A model generated the notes under the pieces. It saw nothing but the letters and a program-made list of their open reading frames with translations. It was not told the DNA's origin and made no database searches. A program made the position numbers and the translations under genes. Below, piece after piece: positions 44,048-53,703 of a stretch of 64,000 nucleotides of DNA. Source of the stretch: Aureibacillus halotolerans (GTDB lineage: Bacteria > Bacillota > Bacilli > Bacillales > DSM-28697); assembly GCF_004363045.1 (NCBI RefSeq), contig NZ_SNYJ01000005.1, positions 208,281 through 272,280 of the forward strand, in the 5' to 3' direction. Numbering within the stretch: position 1 is the first letter of the stretch; the number at the start of each line of letters is the position of its first letter.

Positions 44048-44395
44048 CAGAAATACCTCCACTATAGCCAATGATCAATGAACATGCATATATCAGCATG
44101 ACATAGTGTTTCATTATAAAGGAATCGTATACAGAATGACATAGGCAAATAGAGTGAACTCTGGGAGAAAAACCATACCGAAAATATCATAAGGGAAGTG
44201 CCCGACGATTGATAAAAAAGGCAAGCAAAAACCTTACACAACATTGCTTCTAATGGCCAGCGTTATATTGATTTTGTGTCTTGTATGCCCTTCACCTTTT
44301 TAAGTATATCCTTAGAGCCTCAAGGCATGGGCAGATAATGTACGTCATGAATTTCATTGTACCTGTTTTCTATTTACCGTTTGATGCTATAGTGA

Positions 44396-44441
44396 TGTAA
44401 GCGCTATCCAAGGATGGGTTTTGAATATGAAAACGCTATCT
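44396..44441 (+). promoter_or_regulatory. Two cre-like sites upstream of the LplB-type importer
   Basis: TGTAAGCGCTATCC (44396-44409) and TGAAAACGCTATCT (44428-44441) each match the CcpA cre consensus apart from the last base. They lie 45-90 bases before the first permease start, so the importer is probably under catabolite control. Confidence 0.55.
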
Positions 44442-44484
44442 AAAATGGATCATAATTAATTAAAGATGAGGGGGGAGTGATTGG

Positions 44485-45444
44485 ATGAAGGCAACGCAGA
44501 CATCTGGATTATCGCCTGCTTTGCAGAAACGCAGCATTGCCTCACAGGCGAGACGTAGTTGGAAAAAGCATTGGCAATTTTATTTGCTTGTGCTCCCACC
44601 AGTGTTGTATTTTATTATCTTTAAGTACATTCCCATGTTTGGTGCAATTATTGCATTCAAGGATTACAATGTCGTTCAAGGAGTCATGGGTAGTCCTTGG
44701 GCGGGATTTAAGTATTTTGAGATGTTTTTCTCAAATCCTCAAGCATGGACGCTTATTAAGAATACCTTTCTATTAAGCCTTTATGGGGTGCTGGTCAGCT
44801 TCCCGTTGCCAATCCTTTTGGCTTTGGCATTAAATGAGGTGAGAGTCAGGGCATTTAAACGTACGGTTCAAATGGTGACGTATGCCCCATACTTTATTTC
44901 AACAGTTGTCCTTGTCTCAATGATGATGCTTTTGTTGGCGCCGAGGCTGGGCATTTTTAATAATCTCTTAAATGTATTCGGCGTAGAATCCATTAACTTT
45001 TTAGGAGAATCTGAATTGTTTCGCTCGATTTTTGTTTGGTCTGATGCCTGGCAGAACACAGGATATGCGGCTGTGATTTATCTCGCAGCATTAGCAGGTA
45101 TTAATCCAGCTCTTTATGAGGCGGCAAAGGTCGATGGAGCATCCAGAATACAGAAGATTCTTTATATCGATTTGCCAGGAATTCTCCCGGCAGCCTCCAT
45201 TATCCTCATTTTAAGTGTCGGAAGCTTGATGGCGATCGGCTTTGAAAAAGTGTATTTGCTTCAGAACCCTATGAACTTGGAAACTTCAGAGGTTCTTGCA
45301 ACGTACGTTTACAAAATTGGCTTGTTAAACGCAAACTTCAGTTTTGCAACGGCAGTAGGACTGTTTAATTCAGTTGTCAATCTTATCTTGCTTATAGCTG
45401 TAAACATCATTGCTAGGCGAGTGACAGGAAACAGCTTATGGTAA
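44485..45444 (+). CDS. Carbohydrate ABC permease, LplB family
   Basis: 319-residue permease with six helices; the cytoplasmic N-terminus (RRSWKKHWQFYLLVLPPVLY) precedes the first helix, and the EAA loop is ALYEAAKVDGASRIQKIL. LplB/YtcP pairs with large DUF3502-type lipoproteins import plant oligosaccharides such as rhamnogalacturonan or xylan fragments in Bacillaceae. ATG 44485 follows GGGGGAG. No ATPase gene is adjacent; such systems share MsmX-type ATPases. Confidence 0.92.
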   Translation: MKATQTSGLSPALQKRSIASQARRSWKKHWQFYLLVLPPVLYFIIFKYIPMFGAIIAFKDYNVVQGVMGSPWAGFKYFEMFFSNPQAWTLIKNTFLLSLYGVLVSFPLPILLALALNEVRVRAFKRTVQMVTYAPYFISTVVLVSMMMLLLAPRLGIFNNLLNVFGVESINFLGESELFRSIFVWSDAWQNTGYAAVIYLAALAGINPALYEAAKVDGASRIQKILYIDLPGILPAASIILILSVGSLMAIGFEKVYLLQNPMNLETSEVLATYVYKIGLLNANFSFATAVGLFNSVVNLILLIAVNIIARRVTGNSLW

Positions 45445-45461
45445 GTAGGGAGGGAAGAAAT

Positions 45462-46361
45462 GTGAAAGATGTCTCAACCAAAATCAAAGATTCAGCAGGC
45501 GATCGGTTGTTCGTCATTTTCATTTATGTTGGCTTGTCCCTGATTACGTTATCGATTTTATATCCGCTTATTTACATTGTCAGCTCATCATTGAGCAGCC
45601 CACTTGCCGTGACGTCAGGAAGAGTCTGGTTATGGCCAGTTGACGTAACATTGGATGGGTACAAGGCGGTACTCGGGAGCAGTAAAGTCATTATGGGGTA
45701 TGCCAACTCATTATTTTACACTGTTTTTGGCACCATCATTGCGGTCACTCTGACAGTGCTGCTAGCCTACCCATTATCACGTAAATCCTTTTTTGGCAGA
45801 ACCTTTTTAATGTTTTTCATCTTGTTTACGATGCTTTTTTCAGGTGGATTAATTCCAGAGTATCTCGTTGTTCAAAACCTTGGTATGGTGGATACACGCT
45901 GGGCTCTTCTGATTCCTAAAGCCATTGCGGTTTGGCAAGTGATTATCGCACGCACCTTCTTTCAAACGAGCATTCCTGAGGAGCTTGTTGAAGCGAGTGA
46001 AATGGATGGATGCAGTGATCTTCGTTTTCTCTGGTCCGTCGTCATTCCTCTCGCAAAGCCAATTATTGCGGTATTGGTGTTAATGTACGCCATCATGCAG
46101 TGGAATTCTTATTTTGATGCCTTAATTTACTTAAAATCGGAAGCGTTATATCCGCTTCAGCTCGTGCTTCGCAACATTTTGATTCTTAACACTGATGCGA
46201 GTAGTCTCATGAGCGCGAGTGAAATGATGGAGCGTCAGCAACTGGCAGAACTCATGAAATACTCTCTCATTGTTGTGGCAAGCTTGCCTGTGCTCATCAT
46301 TTATCCGTTTGTGCAAAAATATTTCATGCAAGGTATGCTTATCGGTTCGGTTAAAGGATAA
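45462..46361 (+). CDS. Carbohydrate ABC permease, YtcP family
   Basis: Second permease, 299 residues. Six helices; EAA loop ELVEASEMDGCSDLRFLW, and the C-terminus ends VQKYFMQGMLIGSVKG, a conserved ending of this family. GTG 45462 is eight bases from AGGGAGGGAAG. An ATG at 45438 would overlap the previous gene but lacks a site. It forms the translocation pore with the LplB-type subunit. Confidence 0.92.
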   Translation: MKDVSTKIKDSAGDRLFVIFIYVGLSLITLSILYPLIYIVSSSLSSPLAVTSGRVWLWPVDVTLDGYKAVLGSSKVIMGYANSLFYTVFGTIIAVTLTVLLAYPLSRKSFFGRTFLMFFILFTMLFSGGLIPEYLVVQNLGMVDTRWALLIPKAIAVWQVIIARTFFQTSIPEELVEASEMDGCSDLRFLWSVVIPLAKPIIAVLVLMYAIMQWNSYFDALIYLKSEALYPLQLVLRNILILNTDASSLMSASEMMERQQLAELMKYSLIVVASLPVLIIYPFVQKYFMQGMLIGSVKG

Positions 46362-46380
46362 CGTAAGGGAGTGGAGACAA

Positions 46381-48021
46381 ATGAAATGGTTCATAAAGAA
46401 GACAATCCTCGTTGTAATAGCTGCAGTTGTGCTTGTGGGTTGTTCAAATGATGCGACTTCAGGGGAAAGTGCAACGACAGATGATGGGCGAGTCAAAATT
46501 AATGTGTTTGCCCCACAAGGCGCTGAAACAAATTTTGAGGATAATAAGTTCTCGAAAGTCATTGAGGACAAATTCAATATTGATTTTACATGGCAGACCA
46601 CGACTCTTGATGCTGGAGCGGCAAGCGAAAAAAGGCAAATTTCGCTTGCGAGTGGGGACTATCCAGACTTATTTCTAATGATTCCATGGGTGGATCAATT
46701 TTCACAGTCTGAGCTTTTGAAATACGGACAACAAGGTATTTTCCTGCCTTTAAATGATCTCATTAAAGAGCATGCCCCAAATATTCAAAAGGCTTTTGAT
46801 CAGGAACCAGATCTTAAAGCGATGGCAACGGCACCTGATGGAAACATTTATGGCATGCCTCAATGGAACGATTGCTACCACTGTTCATATCCAGAAAAAT
46901 TATGGATTAATACGACGTGGCTGGATACGTTAGGGCTTGAGATGCCTACAACTACTGAGGAAATGAAGGATGTCCTTTTGGCCTTTAAAAACGAAGATCC
47001 AAATGGCAACGGCAAACCCGATGAAATTCCAATGAGTGGCCGTGTTGATGATTCACCAATCCCGTTTTTAATGAACTCTTTTGAGTATTACCACTCAAGT
47101 GAAATACCGCTCCTACTTGAAGATGGCAATGTGAGCTTTGCTGCAACAACAGAGGGATGGAGAGAAGGGGTTCGCTATGCGGCAGAGCTTTTTGAGCTTG
47201 GTTTAATCGACCCAGGCACGTTTACGCAAAATGCTGACGCGCTGTTACAAATAGGGAATAATGGCGGAGATGTGATTTTGGGTGTTGGCCCGGGAACCCA
47301 CCCAGGAACGTTTACCACTGACGAAGAGCGCCTTAATTCAGATAAGTACCAAGCAATTCCACCACTAGAGGGTCAAAAAAATCTTACAACCTATCAGTTT
47401 CCGAGCATGCCTGGGGCGACATTTGTGTTAACGAACAAAGCAAGTGAGGAAGCACAAATTGCAGCCATTAAGGCGCTAGACTACATGTTTACAGTAGAAG
47501 GTTCATTAAATGCTCAGTTTGGAGTTAAAGGCGTTGGCTGGCGCGATCCTCAAGAGGGTGAAGTAGCGTTGAATTCCGATGTAGATCCAATTTATAGAAA
47601 GCTCCCTGAAAATCGTGAGGAGGAAGAAAGGGAAGAGAATATCTCGTGGGGAGCAAATGGGCAATACTGGCATTTTAGAGGTCTTCGTGATGCGGAAGTT
47701 TCAAGCACAGAAATATATACAACGGCCGGTTTTGAACGCCGTTTACAAGAGGCAACACTCCTTTATGAGGGGCATGAACCCCCTGAAGAAAACATGTACC
47801 CTTATTGGAAGGTATGGATTGATCAGGAAGAGGCTGGAGAAGTGGCTATGCTGATCACTAACCTTAACGGGTACATTGAACAGAACATGGTTCAGTTTAT
47901 CACTGGTGCAAAGGACATAGAAACGGAATGGGAGGAGTATGTGTCGGGGTTTGATGGCTTGAATGGAAGTCGATACTTGGAAATTATGCAAAAATCGTAT
48001 GATGCCCTTGAAACAAAGTAA
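46381..48021 (+). CDS. Extracellular carbohydrate-binding lipoprotein (LipO/family 1)
   Basis: 546-residue lipoprotein. Signal peptide ending VVLVGCSNDAT with the lipobox Cys. The mature protein has the large bilobed fold expected of LplA/LipO-like proteins: KINVFAPQGAETNFEDNKFS, DYPDLFLMIPW, YGMPQWNDCYHCSYPEKLWI and DPNGNGKPDEIPMSG, a calcium-binding-like loop. It delivers oligosaccharides to the LplB/YtcP permeases. ATG 46381 follows an AAGGGAGTGGAG site. A composite repeat separates it from the GH95 gene that probably acts on the same substrate. Confidence 0.92.
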   Translation: MKWFIKKTILVVIAAVVLVGCSNDATSGESATTDDGRVKINVFAPQGAETNFEDNKFSKVIEDKFNIDFTWQTTTLDAGAASEKRQISLASGDYPDLFLMIPWVDQFSQSELLKYGQQGIFLPLNDLIKEHAPNIQKAFDQEPDLKAMATAPDGNIYGMPQWNDCYHCSYPEKLWINTTWLDTLGLEMPTTTEEMKDVLLAFKNEDPNGNGKPDEIPMSGRVDDSPIPFLMNSFEYYHSSEIPLLLEDGNVSFAATTEGWREGVRYAAELFELGLIDPGTFTQNADALLQIGNNGGDVILGVGPGTHPGTFTTDEERLNSDKYQAIPPLEGQKNLTTYQFPSMPGATFVLTNKASEEAQIAAIKALDYMFTVEGSLNAQFGVKGVGWRDPQEGEVALNSDVDPIYRKLPENREEEEREENISWGANGQYWHFRGLRDAEVSSTEIYTTAGFERRLQEATLLYEGHEPPEENMYPYWKVWIDQEEAGEVAMLITNLNGYIEQNMVQFITGAKDIETEWEEYVSGFDGLNGSRYLEIMQKSYDALETK

Positions 48022-48089
48022 AAATGAAGCCGGTGGGTTCATCTTTAGATGAGCCCCCGCTTGACGCTGTTGAAAAACGCTCCAGCTGC

Positions 48090-48199
48090 AAAGAAAACAG
48101 GATGAGGTTTTTTCGATTCGATGATGCACTTGTGCCCGTAGGGTGAAAAGAAAACACGACGAGGTCCTTTCGAATCGATGTTGGCTTGTTGCAATCACG
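48090..48199 (-). repeat. Composite repeat module C (copy 3), two tandem units
   Basis: AAAGAAAACAGGATGAGG (about 48090-48125) and AAAGAAAACACGACGAGG (48147-48180) are tandem variants, each followed by a TTTCGA(A/T)TCGATG-like end. Related single units are at 39772 and, reversed, at 62275-62310. Confidence 0.65.
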
Positions 48200-48328
48200 A
48201 CCGCTTCGTCAAAATACTTCGCTTTCCACGGGCACGGCTTCAGCTCGCGCTGTTCCCGTAGGAGTCTACGTATTTTGCCTACGCTGATGTTTGTTTCTGT
48301 ATAAATTGTTTTTATTTTGTCTCGGTCA
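48200..48328 (-). repeat. Composite repeat module A (copy 3), internally deleted
   Basis: Reverse-sense module A: CCGCTTCGTCAAAATACTTC to CTACGTATTTTG, then the AT-rich tail. The central part is missing: the sequence passes directly from GGCACGGCTTCAGCT to CGCGCTGTTCCCG. In full copies CTTCAGCT occurs at both ends of the missing segment, so deletion between those short direct repeats explains it. Confidence 0.75.
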
Positions 48329-48456
48329 CCAAACAAGACAAGTAAGTGTATCGTTCTATGCAAAGTTGGATCACCTAAGTGCAGTATTGATGCAGCGGTG
48401 GACTTAAATTTTGATAACCTTCGCTGCGCAAAAATTATCTTCAACGCTGGCTTTAC
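48329..48456 (-). repeat. Composite repeat module B (copy 3)
   Basis: Reverse-sense module B with AACAAGACAAGTAAGTG, then AGTGCAGTATTGATGCAG and CTTCAACGCTGGC. It follows module A, as in the copy at 51.8 kb. The GH95 start is 100 bases further on. Confidence 0.7.
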
Positions 48457-48559
48457 CAATTTTCACTATCCATCACCAGCTAAAAGAAAAAGAAGATGTT
48501 TGGGAAGGGAAGTAACTCGAATATTGAGCTTACACCATACGATACGAGGAGGATCCTAA

Positions 48560-51286
48560 ATGAAAGCGGACACAACAGCGAAACGAAAGTATACAAAGGG
48601 TAACTATACGAACTCGTTTACCGAGGTTCCAGCGACAAACCCTGGTTTTGAGTGGAGAGACGGTATGGTTAGTGGGAATGGTGAGAACGGTTACATAACG
48701 TCGGGCTCACCATATACGGATAGCTTCATTTTCCAACACATGTGGTACAACTACCCATCAAAGGATCCGAGAGAAATTCCAGAGGAGCTAACTGGTCAAC
48801 TGGAGGAAGCAAGACTGAATGTGTTTCAGCAAAATGACCAATGGGTGATAAAGGATGCTTCTGGCGAGCGTAGAAGAAGGCCATTTTATTACAGCTATCA
48901 TCCCGGACATCAGCTTCGTTTGACAATGGAAAGAAAGGGGAGCGTCGCCAATTATGAACGCTGGACAAATTATGAAACAGCAGAAACCGGAGTGACGTAC
49001 CAGGATGAACTTGGTGAATGGACGAGAACCTCGTTTACATCAAGAGTAGACAATGTGTCGATTACGAAATTAACCGCCTCATCGACAGGATGTAAACTCA
49101 ATCTTGTAATCTCGATTGATGACATCTCAAATATGAGCCGTGCACACGACAAAGAGACAGAATTAACAGCGTTACGATACAAGAAACTCGTTGATGAGTC
49201 TGCCAGTTATGTCGCTCAGGTGGTTCATTACCCTTCGTATCCTGGTAGCGAGCTTATGAACGGCGGCTATGCTGGTGTGACACAGGTCATAGCAGTGAAC
49301 GGTACGAAGAAAAGGGTGCACCTAGCTGATACAGATGAGTCGATGAATGTGGGTATGCAACAAAATCCAGGTATACAAATCACCGATGCGGATGCTGTTT
49401 ATTTGATCACGCAATCCAACAGAACCTTTGATATGGGGCCAATAGAGGACTTTTCAAGCGCGGAGGACTATCAAATTATCGATGCTTTGCTTCAACATAC
49501 GAACAAAGTAGCTACCGCTTACACCGATACAGAAGTTGGATTTGACTATGACGATGCTCTTGAAGCACATGTTGAAAAGCATGCTCCTGAATTCAATGCT
49601 GTTCAATTTTCTATTCATGGGAATGCAGAGGAGAAAGCACTAGATAACTTAGCGTTGATTCAAACACAGAGAAACACAGGTTCAACGCTCCATCATGCTT
49701 TTATAGAACAGGTGTATAATCAGGGACGTTATGCAATGATTTGTACAAGCGGACAAAGTGCGCCGCGTTTATATGGCTTGTGGACAGGCGAATGGAACCC
49801 AGCCTGGCGTGCTATATACACGTTAGATGCGAACGTAAACCTTCAAATTGCAGCGATGAACTCGGGGCATTTAACCTATGCACCACTTGGATACATTACG
49901 TTTTTCCTTCGACAAGCACCTGATTTTGAGTACAATGCAAGAATGGCGTATGGTATGCATGACGCTATACAGGTTTCTGTCAACTCGGATGGGGACCGAG
50001 CCATGCATATTGAATACGATAACGACTTCCCGTTTGAGTATTGGAATGCTGGCGCCAGCTGGTGTCTGCTACCAATTTATGAATACTGGCAGTGTTATGG
50101 AAATCAAAAGATTCCTATTCAAGAGCTGATGCGCATTGATGCCCTCCAGCATCTGCTCAGCGTAAACAATGGTGGGCTGACAGACAATGAGTTTGCGGCG
50201 TTGAAAGCAAAAGGCGCCATTGATCTTGAACAAGACATTTTACTACCACTGTTAACAAAGCAGGCAAATTTTTGGGAGCAGATATGTACACCTGAATACT
50301 ATACAAATGTCAAAGGTGAGGTATGCCATGAGCAGGGGAAAACAGAGCTGCTCCCTGGTGAGACCTACATTATTATCCCTGCGTATTCCCCCGAAAATCA
50401 TCCCATTGGGTACAGCAGCAGAATTACTGCAAACGCAACGATGGACATTTCTGCTGCGCGAGATGGGCTAATGATGGTCATTGCCTTGGAGAAGGCAGTG
50501 AAACGAGCGGGATATGAAGAAGCCGTTGCAAAATGGGAAGCCTTATTGGAACAGCTGCCAAACTATTTATTGGATGAAGACGGCGCGTTACGAGAATGGG
50601 CGGTGAATGAGTATATTGAAAACAATAACCACCGCCATTTAAGTCATTTGTATCCTGCCTGGCCAGCTTATGAAACACAAAACGACCGTGATCTCGCAAC
50701 CGCGGCGACCAAAGCTCTGGCGAACAGAGACAAATACAATACGGAGGACGCAACGGCAGGACACGGATGGATGCATAAAGCGTTAGTGAGTGCGCGATTG
50801 AAGGATGGAGAGGGGGTCGTCCAATCCTTGCTGCCAATGATGCAGGATACAGGGTACTATCTATCGTTAATGACGGACCATGATACGAATCGACGCAATC
50901 ATTCCTACTGTACTGACACTTCGTATGGGACAGTAGCAGCGATTAATGAGGCTTTACTTTTCTCTAATTCTGGTGAAATTGAAGTTCTTCCGGCATTGCC
51001 AAAAGATTGGACCACTGGCTCAATCAATGGATTGATGGCTCGATCGCAAGTAGAGGTCAAGGAACTTGCATGGGACATTTCTTCTAATGAAATTAAGCTT
51101 ATATTGAGGTCAAGGACGGAAGGAAATGCAATCCGTCTGTCGGCTGGTCTTCAATGGGACAATGCTATGGTTAATGGCGTGAAAGCTGAAACTCATGAAC
51201 TTCATGGGCGCAAAGTGATTTCGTTAACACTTGGTAAAGCCGAAGAGGCGGCAATCCAGTTTCATTTATCAGCTTCTCAACAATAA
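48560..51286 (+). CDS. GH95-family glycoside hydrolase (alpha-L-fucosidase/galactosidase type)
   Basis: 908-residue enzyme without signal peptide. The N-terminal beta-domain is followed by an (alpha/alpha)6 catalytic barrel with family signatures: RLYGLWTGEWNPAWRAIY near residue 400, NNNHRHLSHLYPAWP near 690, GHGWMHKALVSARLKDGE near 735, and the C-terminal SGEIEVLPALPKDWTTGSINGL. GH95 enzymes are inverting and remove alpha-L-fucose or alpha-L-galactose from plant glycans. Substitutions in the usual motifs (WTGEW for WNGEL-like text) place it at some distance from characterised members. GGAGGATC precedes ATG 48560. It is likely a partner of the upstream importer. Confidence 0.85.
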   Translation: MKADTTAKRKYTKGNYTNSFTEVPATNPGFEWRDGMVSGNGENGYITSGSPYTDSFIFQHMWYNYPSKDPREIPEELTGQLEEARLNVFQQNDQWVIKDASGERRRRPFYYSYHPGHQLRLTMERKGSVANYERWTNYETAETGVTYQDELGEWTRTSFTSRVDNVSITKLTASSTGCKLNLVISIDDISNMSRAHDKETELTALRYKKLVDESASYVAQVVHYPSYPGSELMNGGYAGVTQVIAVNGTKKRVHLADTDESMNVGMQQNPGIQITDADAVYLITQSNRTFDMGPIEDFSSAEDYQIIDALLQHTNKVATAYTDTEVGFDYDDALEAHVEKHAPEFNAVQFSIHGNAEEKALDNLALIQTQRNTGSTLHHAFIEQVYNQGRYAMICTSGQSAPRLYGLWTGEWNPAWRAIYTLDANVNLQIAAMNSGHLTYAPLGYITFFLRQAPDFEYNARMAYGMHDAIQVSVNSDGDRAMHIEYDNDFPFEYWNAGASWCLLPIYEYWQCYGNQKIPIQELMRIDALQHLLSVNNGGLTDNEFAALKAKGAIDLEQDILLPLLTKQANFWEQICTPEYYTNVKGEVCHEQGKTELLPGETYIIIPAYSPENHPIGYSSRITANATMDISAARDGLMMVIALEKAVKRAGYEEAVAKWEALLEQLPNYLLDEDGALREWAVNEYIENNNHRHLSHLYPAWPAYETQNDRDLATAATKALANRDKYNTEDATAGHGWMHKALVSARLKDGEGVVQSLLPMMQDTGYYLSLMTDHDTNRRNHSYCTDTSYGTVAAINEALLFSNSGEIEVLPALPKDWTTGSINGLMARSQVEVKELAWDISSNEIKLILRSRTEGNAIRLSAGLQWDNAMVNGVKAETHELHGRKVISLTLGKAEEAAIQFHLSASQQ

Positions 51287-51599
51287 AAAAGCGGAAGGTA
51301 ACCGGAAACTTAGACCTGACCGGAAAAGCTCGTTTCAACCAAAAAGCGATTGCCCATGAGTGAAAGCGAGTATAAGGCTAATCGTATAACAAATAGCTCC
51401 TTGTTAATGTGGGTTTTTCCTGCATTAGCAGGGAGCTTATCAAATGTAAAGTGCGAAACAACTCCATTATGTAAAAAAGAACAATACTCATTATTAGGAG
51501 ACAAACTTTCGTAGAGCAAAAATCCACCTTCAACCCTGGCTGCGCCTGAGTGAAAGCAAGGTGAGATAGATCGATTCCTTTTTAATTCATGTCATATCA
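51287..51599. other. Intergenic region after the GH95 gene
   Basis: No gene. A segment near 51434-51465 (TATCAAATGTAAAGTGCGAA) is weakly similar to module D. No clear terminator was found after the GH95 stop. Confidence 0.3.
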
Positions 51600-52113
51600 T
51601 AAAACGAGTTCATCATTAAAAGAAGCCACTAGTGAGACTCCAGCGGCAAAGAAATCACGACGTCTTCAGGACCGCTTCGTCAAAATACTACGCTTTCCGC
51701 GGGCACGGCTTCAGCTTCCTCGGAAAGCAAGCTTTCCTGCGGGATCTTCAGCTCGCGCTGTTCCCGCAGGAGTCTACGTATTTTGACTTCGCTGATGTAT
51801 GTTTCTCCGTACATTGTTTTTATTTTGTCCTGGTCTCATAATAACGAGTCAGAAAGCGTGTTAAGACGTACTGCTTACCAATCAAGACAAGTATGTGCAT
51901 CGTTTCATGCAAAGTTACATCACCGAGTGCAGTATTGATGCAGTGGTTAACGAATGTTTAGATAACTTGGACAGTGTGAAATCACCTTCAACGCTGGCAG
52001 TGCTTTAGTGAAAGCAAGGTGAGATAGATCGATTGATTGACAGAACAGCTCCTGCTGTATTCAGTAACTATAAAGGAAGCGTGTCTGCCAAATGTAAGGT
52101 ACAAAAGTTGAGT
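51600..52113 (-). repeat. Composite repeat, reverse copy with modules C, A, B and D
   Basis: Module C partial (51600-51670, CACTAGTGAGACTCCAGC and AAGAAATCACGACG), module A complete (51671-51838, inner arms TCCTGCGGGA and TCCCGCAGGA), module B (51842-52010, AAGTTACATCACCGAGTGCA and GCAGTATTGATGCAG) and module D (52078-52113, GCGTGTCTGCCAAATGTAAG). This is the most complete reverse copy and shows the fixed order C-A-B-D in this sense. Confidence 0.8.
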
Positions 52114-52434
52114 TAAGTAATCCTTACTGCCCATCACCGCTCAAGATACCCACCCATTTTTCCAGCACGACCATCTGCTGCGTTGACCGACCTCAAAATC
52201 TATGTCGTCTTTAATAAAACTGCAATTCCTGAAATTGACTCGGGCGACTGTTAAATCAATGTCAACCCCCGAGTTGTGGTGAATGGACTAAATCCAGAAA
52301 TTATCGGAAATAAATACATCAAAAAGATGGCGAAGATGTGACGCTTTCTAAAGAGATTACAAGAGAAAGACTACTTCTCTTGTAATCCGTGATGTAATGC
52401 GTCAAGATGGGTAGAGTGGGATTGTAGTGTCTTT
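52114..52434. other. Intergenic region, possibly decayed coding sequence
   Basis: Short protein-like stretches in different frames (for example VVVNGLNPEIIGNKYI near 52275-52325) interrupted by stops. I cannot assign them. GAGATTACAAGAGAA near 52355 pairs with TTCTCTTGTAATC near 52375. Confidence 0.3.
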
Positions 52435-52450
52435 ATCATGGCGCCATGAT
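52435..52450. promoter_or_regulatory. Perfect 16-bp palindrome upstream of des
   Basis: ATCATGGCGCCATGAT, about 80 bases before the desaturase start codon. Candidate operator; in B. subtilis des is activated by DesR under cold, but I cannot show that this is a DesR site. Confidence 0.5.
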
Positions 52451-52530
52451 TCTTTACCTATAAATATTGTCAAATTAAACATAATAAAACGACTATAACT
52501 TTGGGCTATATTGCTCGGACTGGAGATTTC

Positions 52531-53547
52531 ATGGCATCAGAACGCAGTGCATTAACGAAGGCTGTTGCCGCCTTTGCAAAACCGCGCACGAAAAGCAGTA
52601 TATGGCAAATGATAAATACCATTCTTCCTTTTCTCGTTTTATGGTATTTGGCGTATCAAAGTTTAGCGATTTCCTATTGGCTTACTCTCGGCATTTGTGT
52701 GGTTGCTGCTGGCTTTTTCGTAAGGATATTTATCCTATTTCACGATTGCTGTCACTACGCTTTTTTCAAACAGAGGCGTGTCAATGCAATTGTTGGCACT
52801 GTTACGGGCATTATAACATTTTTCCCATATCGTGGATGGCAGCGAGATCATTCGGTGCATCATGCGACAAGTAGTAACTTAGACCAGAGAGGTACAGGGG
52901 ATATTTGGGTATTGACCGTCGATGAATATATCCAATCATCCTTTATTAAAAGGTTTGGTTATCGTCTGTATCGTAATCCAATTATCATGTTTGGCTTGGG
53001 TCCAATCGTTAGCTTTCTTATTATGAATCGAATCAACAAAAAAGGGACGAAGTGGCGTGTGCGGTCGAGCACGTATCTGACAAATGCTGCAATGGTTGTC
53101 GTCGTAACGATTCTTTGTTTGACAATTGGTTGGAAAGCCTTTTTACTCGTCCATGGCCCGATTTTTTATATTGCGGGTGTGATTGGAATATGGTTGTTTT
53201 ATGTACAGCATCAATTCGAGGACACGTACTTTGAAAAAGAAGACAAATGGAGCTATGTGAAAGCTGCTGTAGAAGGAAGCTCCTATTATAAGTTGCCTAA
53301 GATTTTACAATGGGTCACAGGGAATATTGGTTTCCATCACATCCATCATTTAAGCCCAAGGGTCCCAAATTATTTTCTTGAAAAGGCGCATAATCATATT
53401 CCTGCTCTTCAGCATGTCACTACTATAACGCTACGAACAAGCCTTCAATCACTGCGTTTTCGATTGTGGGATCAATCACAAAATCGCTTTGTAGGCTTTC
53501 GTGATATTAAACATCTCCTGAAACCAAGGACGAACAGCCCGTTGTGA
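52531..53547 (+). CDS. des: Membrane fatty-acid desaturase (Des-like)
   Basis: 338-residue integral membrane desaturase introducing a double bond into phospholipid acyl chains. Three histidine boxes bind the di-iron centre: HDCCH at 71-75, HSVHH at 107-111, and HHIHH near 269-273 (GFHHIHHLSPRVPNY). Four hydrophobic segments. I start it at ATG 52531, seven bases from GGAG; TTG 52501 has no site. In B. subtilis Des is the cold-induced delta5 desaturase controlled by DesKR. No desKR genes are adjacent here. Confidence 0.92.
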   Translation: MASERSALTKAVAAFAKPRTKSSIWQMINTILPFLVLWYLAYQSLAISYWLTLGICVVAAGFFVRIFILFHDCCHYAFFKQRRVNAIVGTVTGIITFFPYRGWQRDHSVHHATSSNLDQRGTGDIWVLTVDEYIQSSFIKRFGYRLYRNPIIMFGLGPIVSFLIMNRINKKGTKWRVRSSTYLTNAAMVVVVTILCLTIGWKAFLLVHGPIFYIAGVIGIWLFYVQHQFEDTYFEKEDKWSYVKAAVEGSSYYKLPKILQWVTGNIGFHHIHHLSPRVPNYFLEKAHNHIPALQHVTTITLRTSLQSLRFRLWDQSQNRFVGFRDIKHLLKPRTNSPL

Positions 53548-53625
53548 GCATTCTACAATAAATGCCTTTCGTAGAGTCATTGTTCCTGCGAGAATACGTT
53601 ATCAAATAAAGGCATTAGTTGATCA

Positions 53626-53670
53626 AACATCCATCCACCTGCGTCTTATTGACAAAGGGGATGGATGTTT
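53626..53670 (+). terminator. Terminator of des
   Basis: AACATCCATCC pairs with GGATGGATGTT across a 22-base loop, followed by TTTTG. Confidence 0.65.
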
Positions 53671-53703
53671 TGTATGATGTTCCTAACGACCATTAGGTAG
53701 GTG

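Noticed and set aside
52114..52434. Possible hydrolase fragment upstream of des
   Set aside because: Protein-like words occur in different frames but are too short and interrupted to assign to a family.
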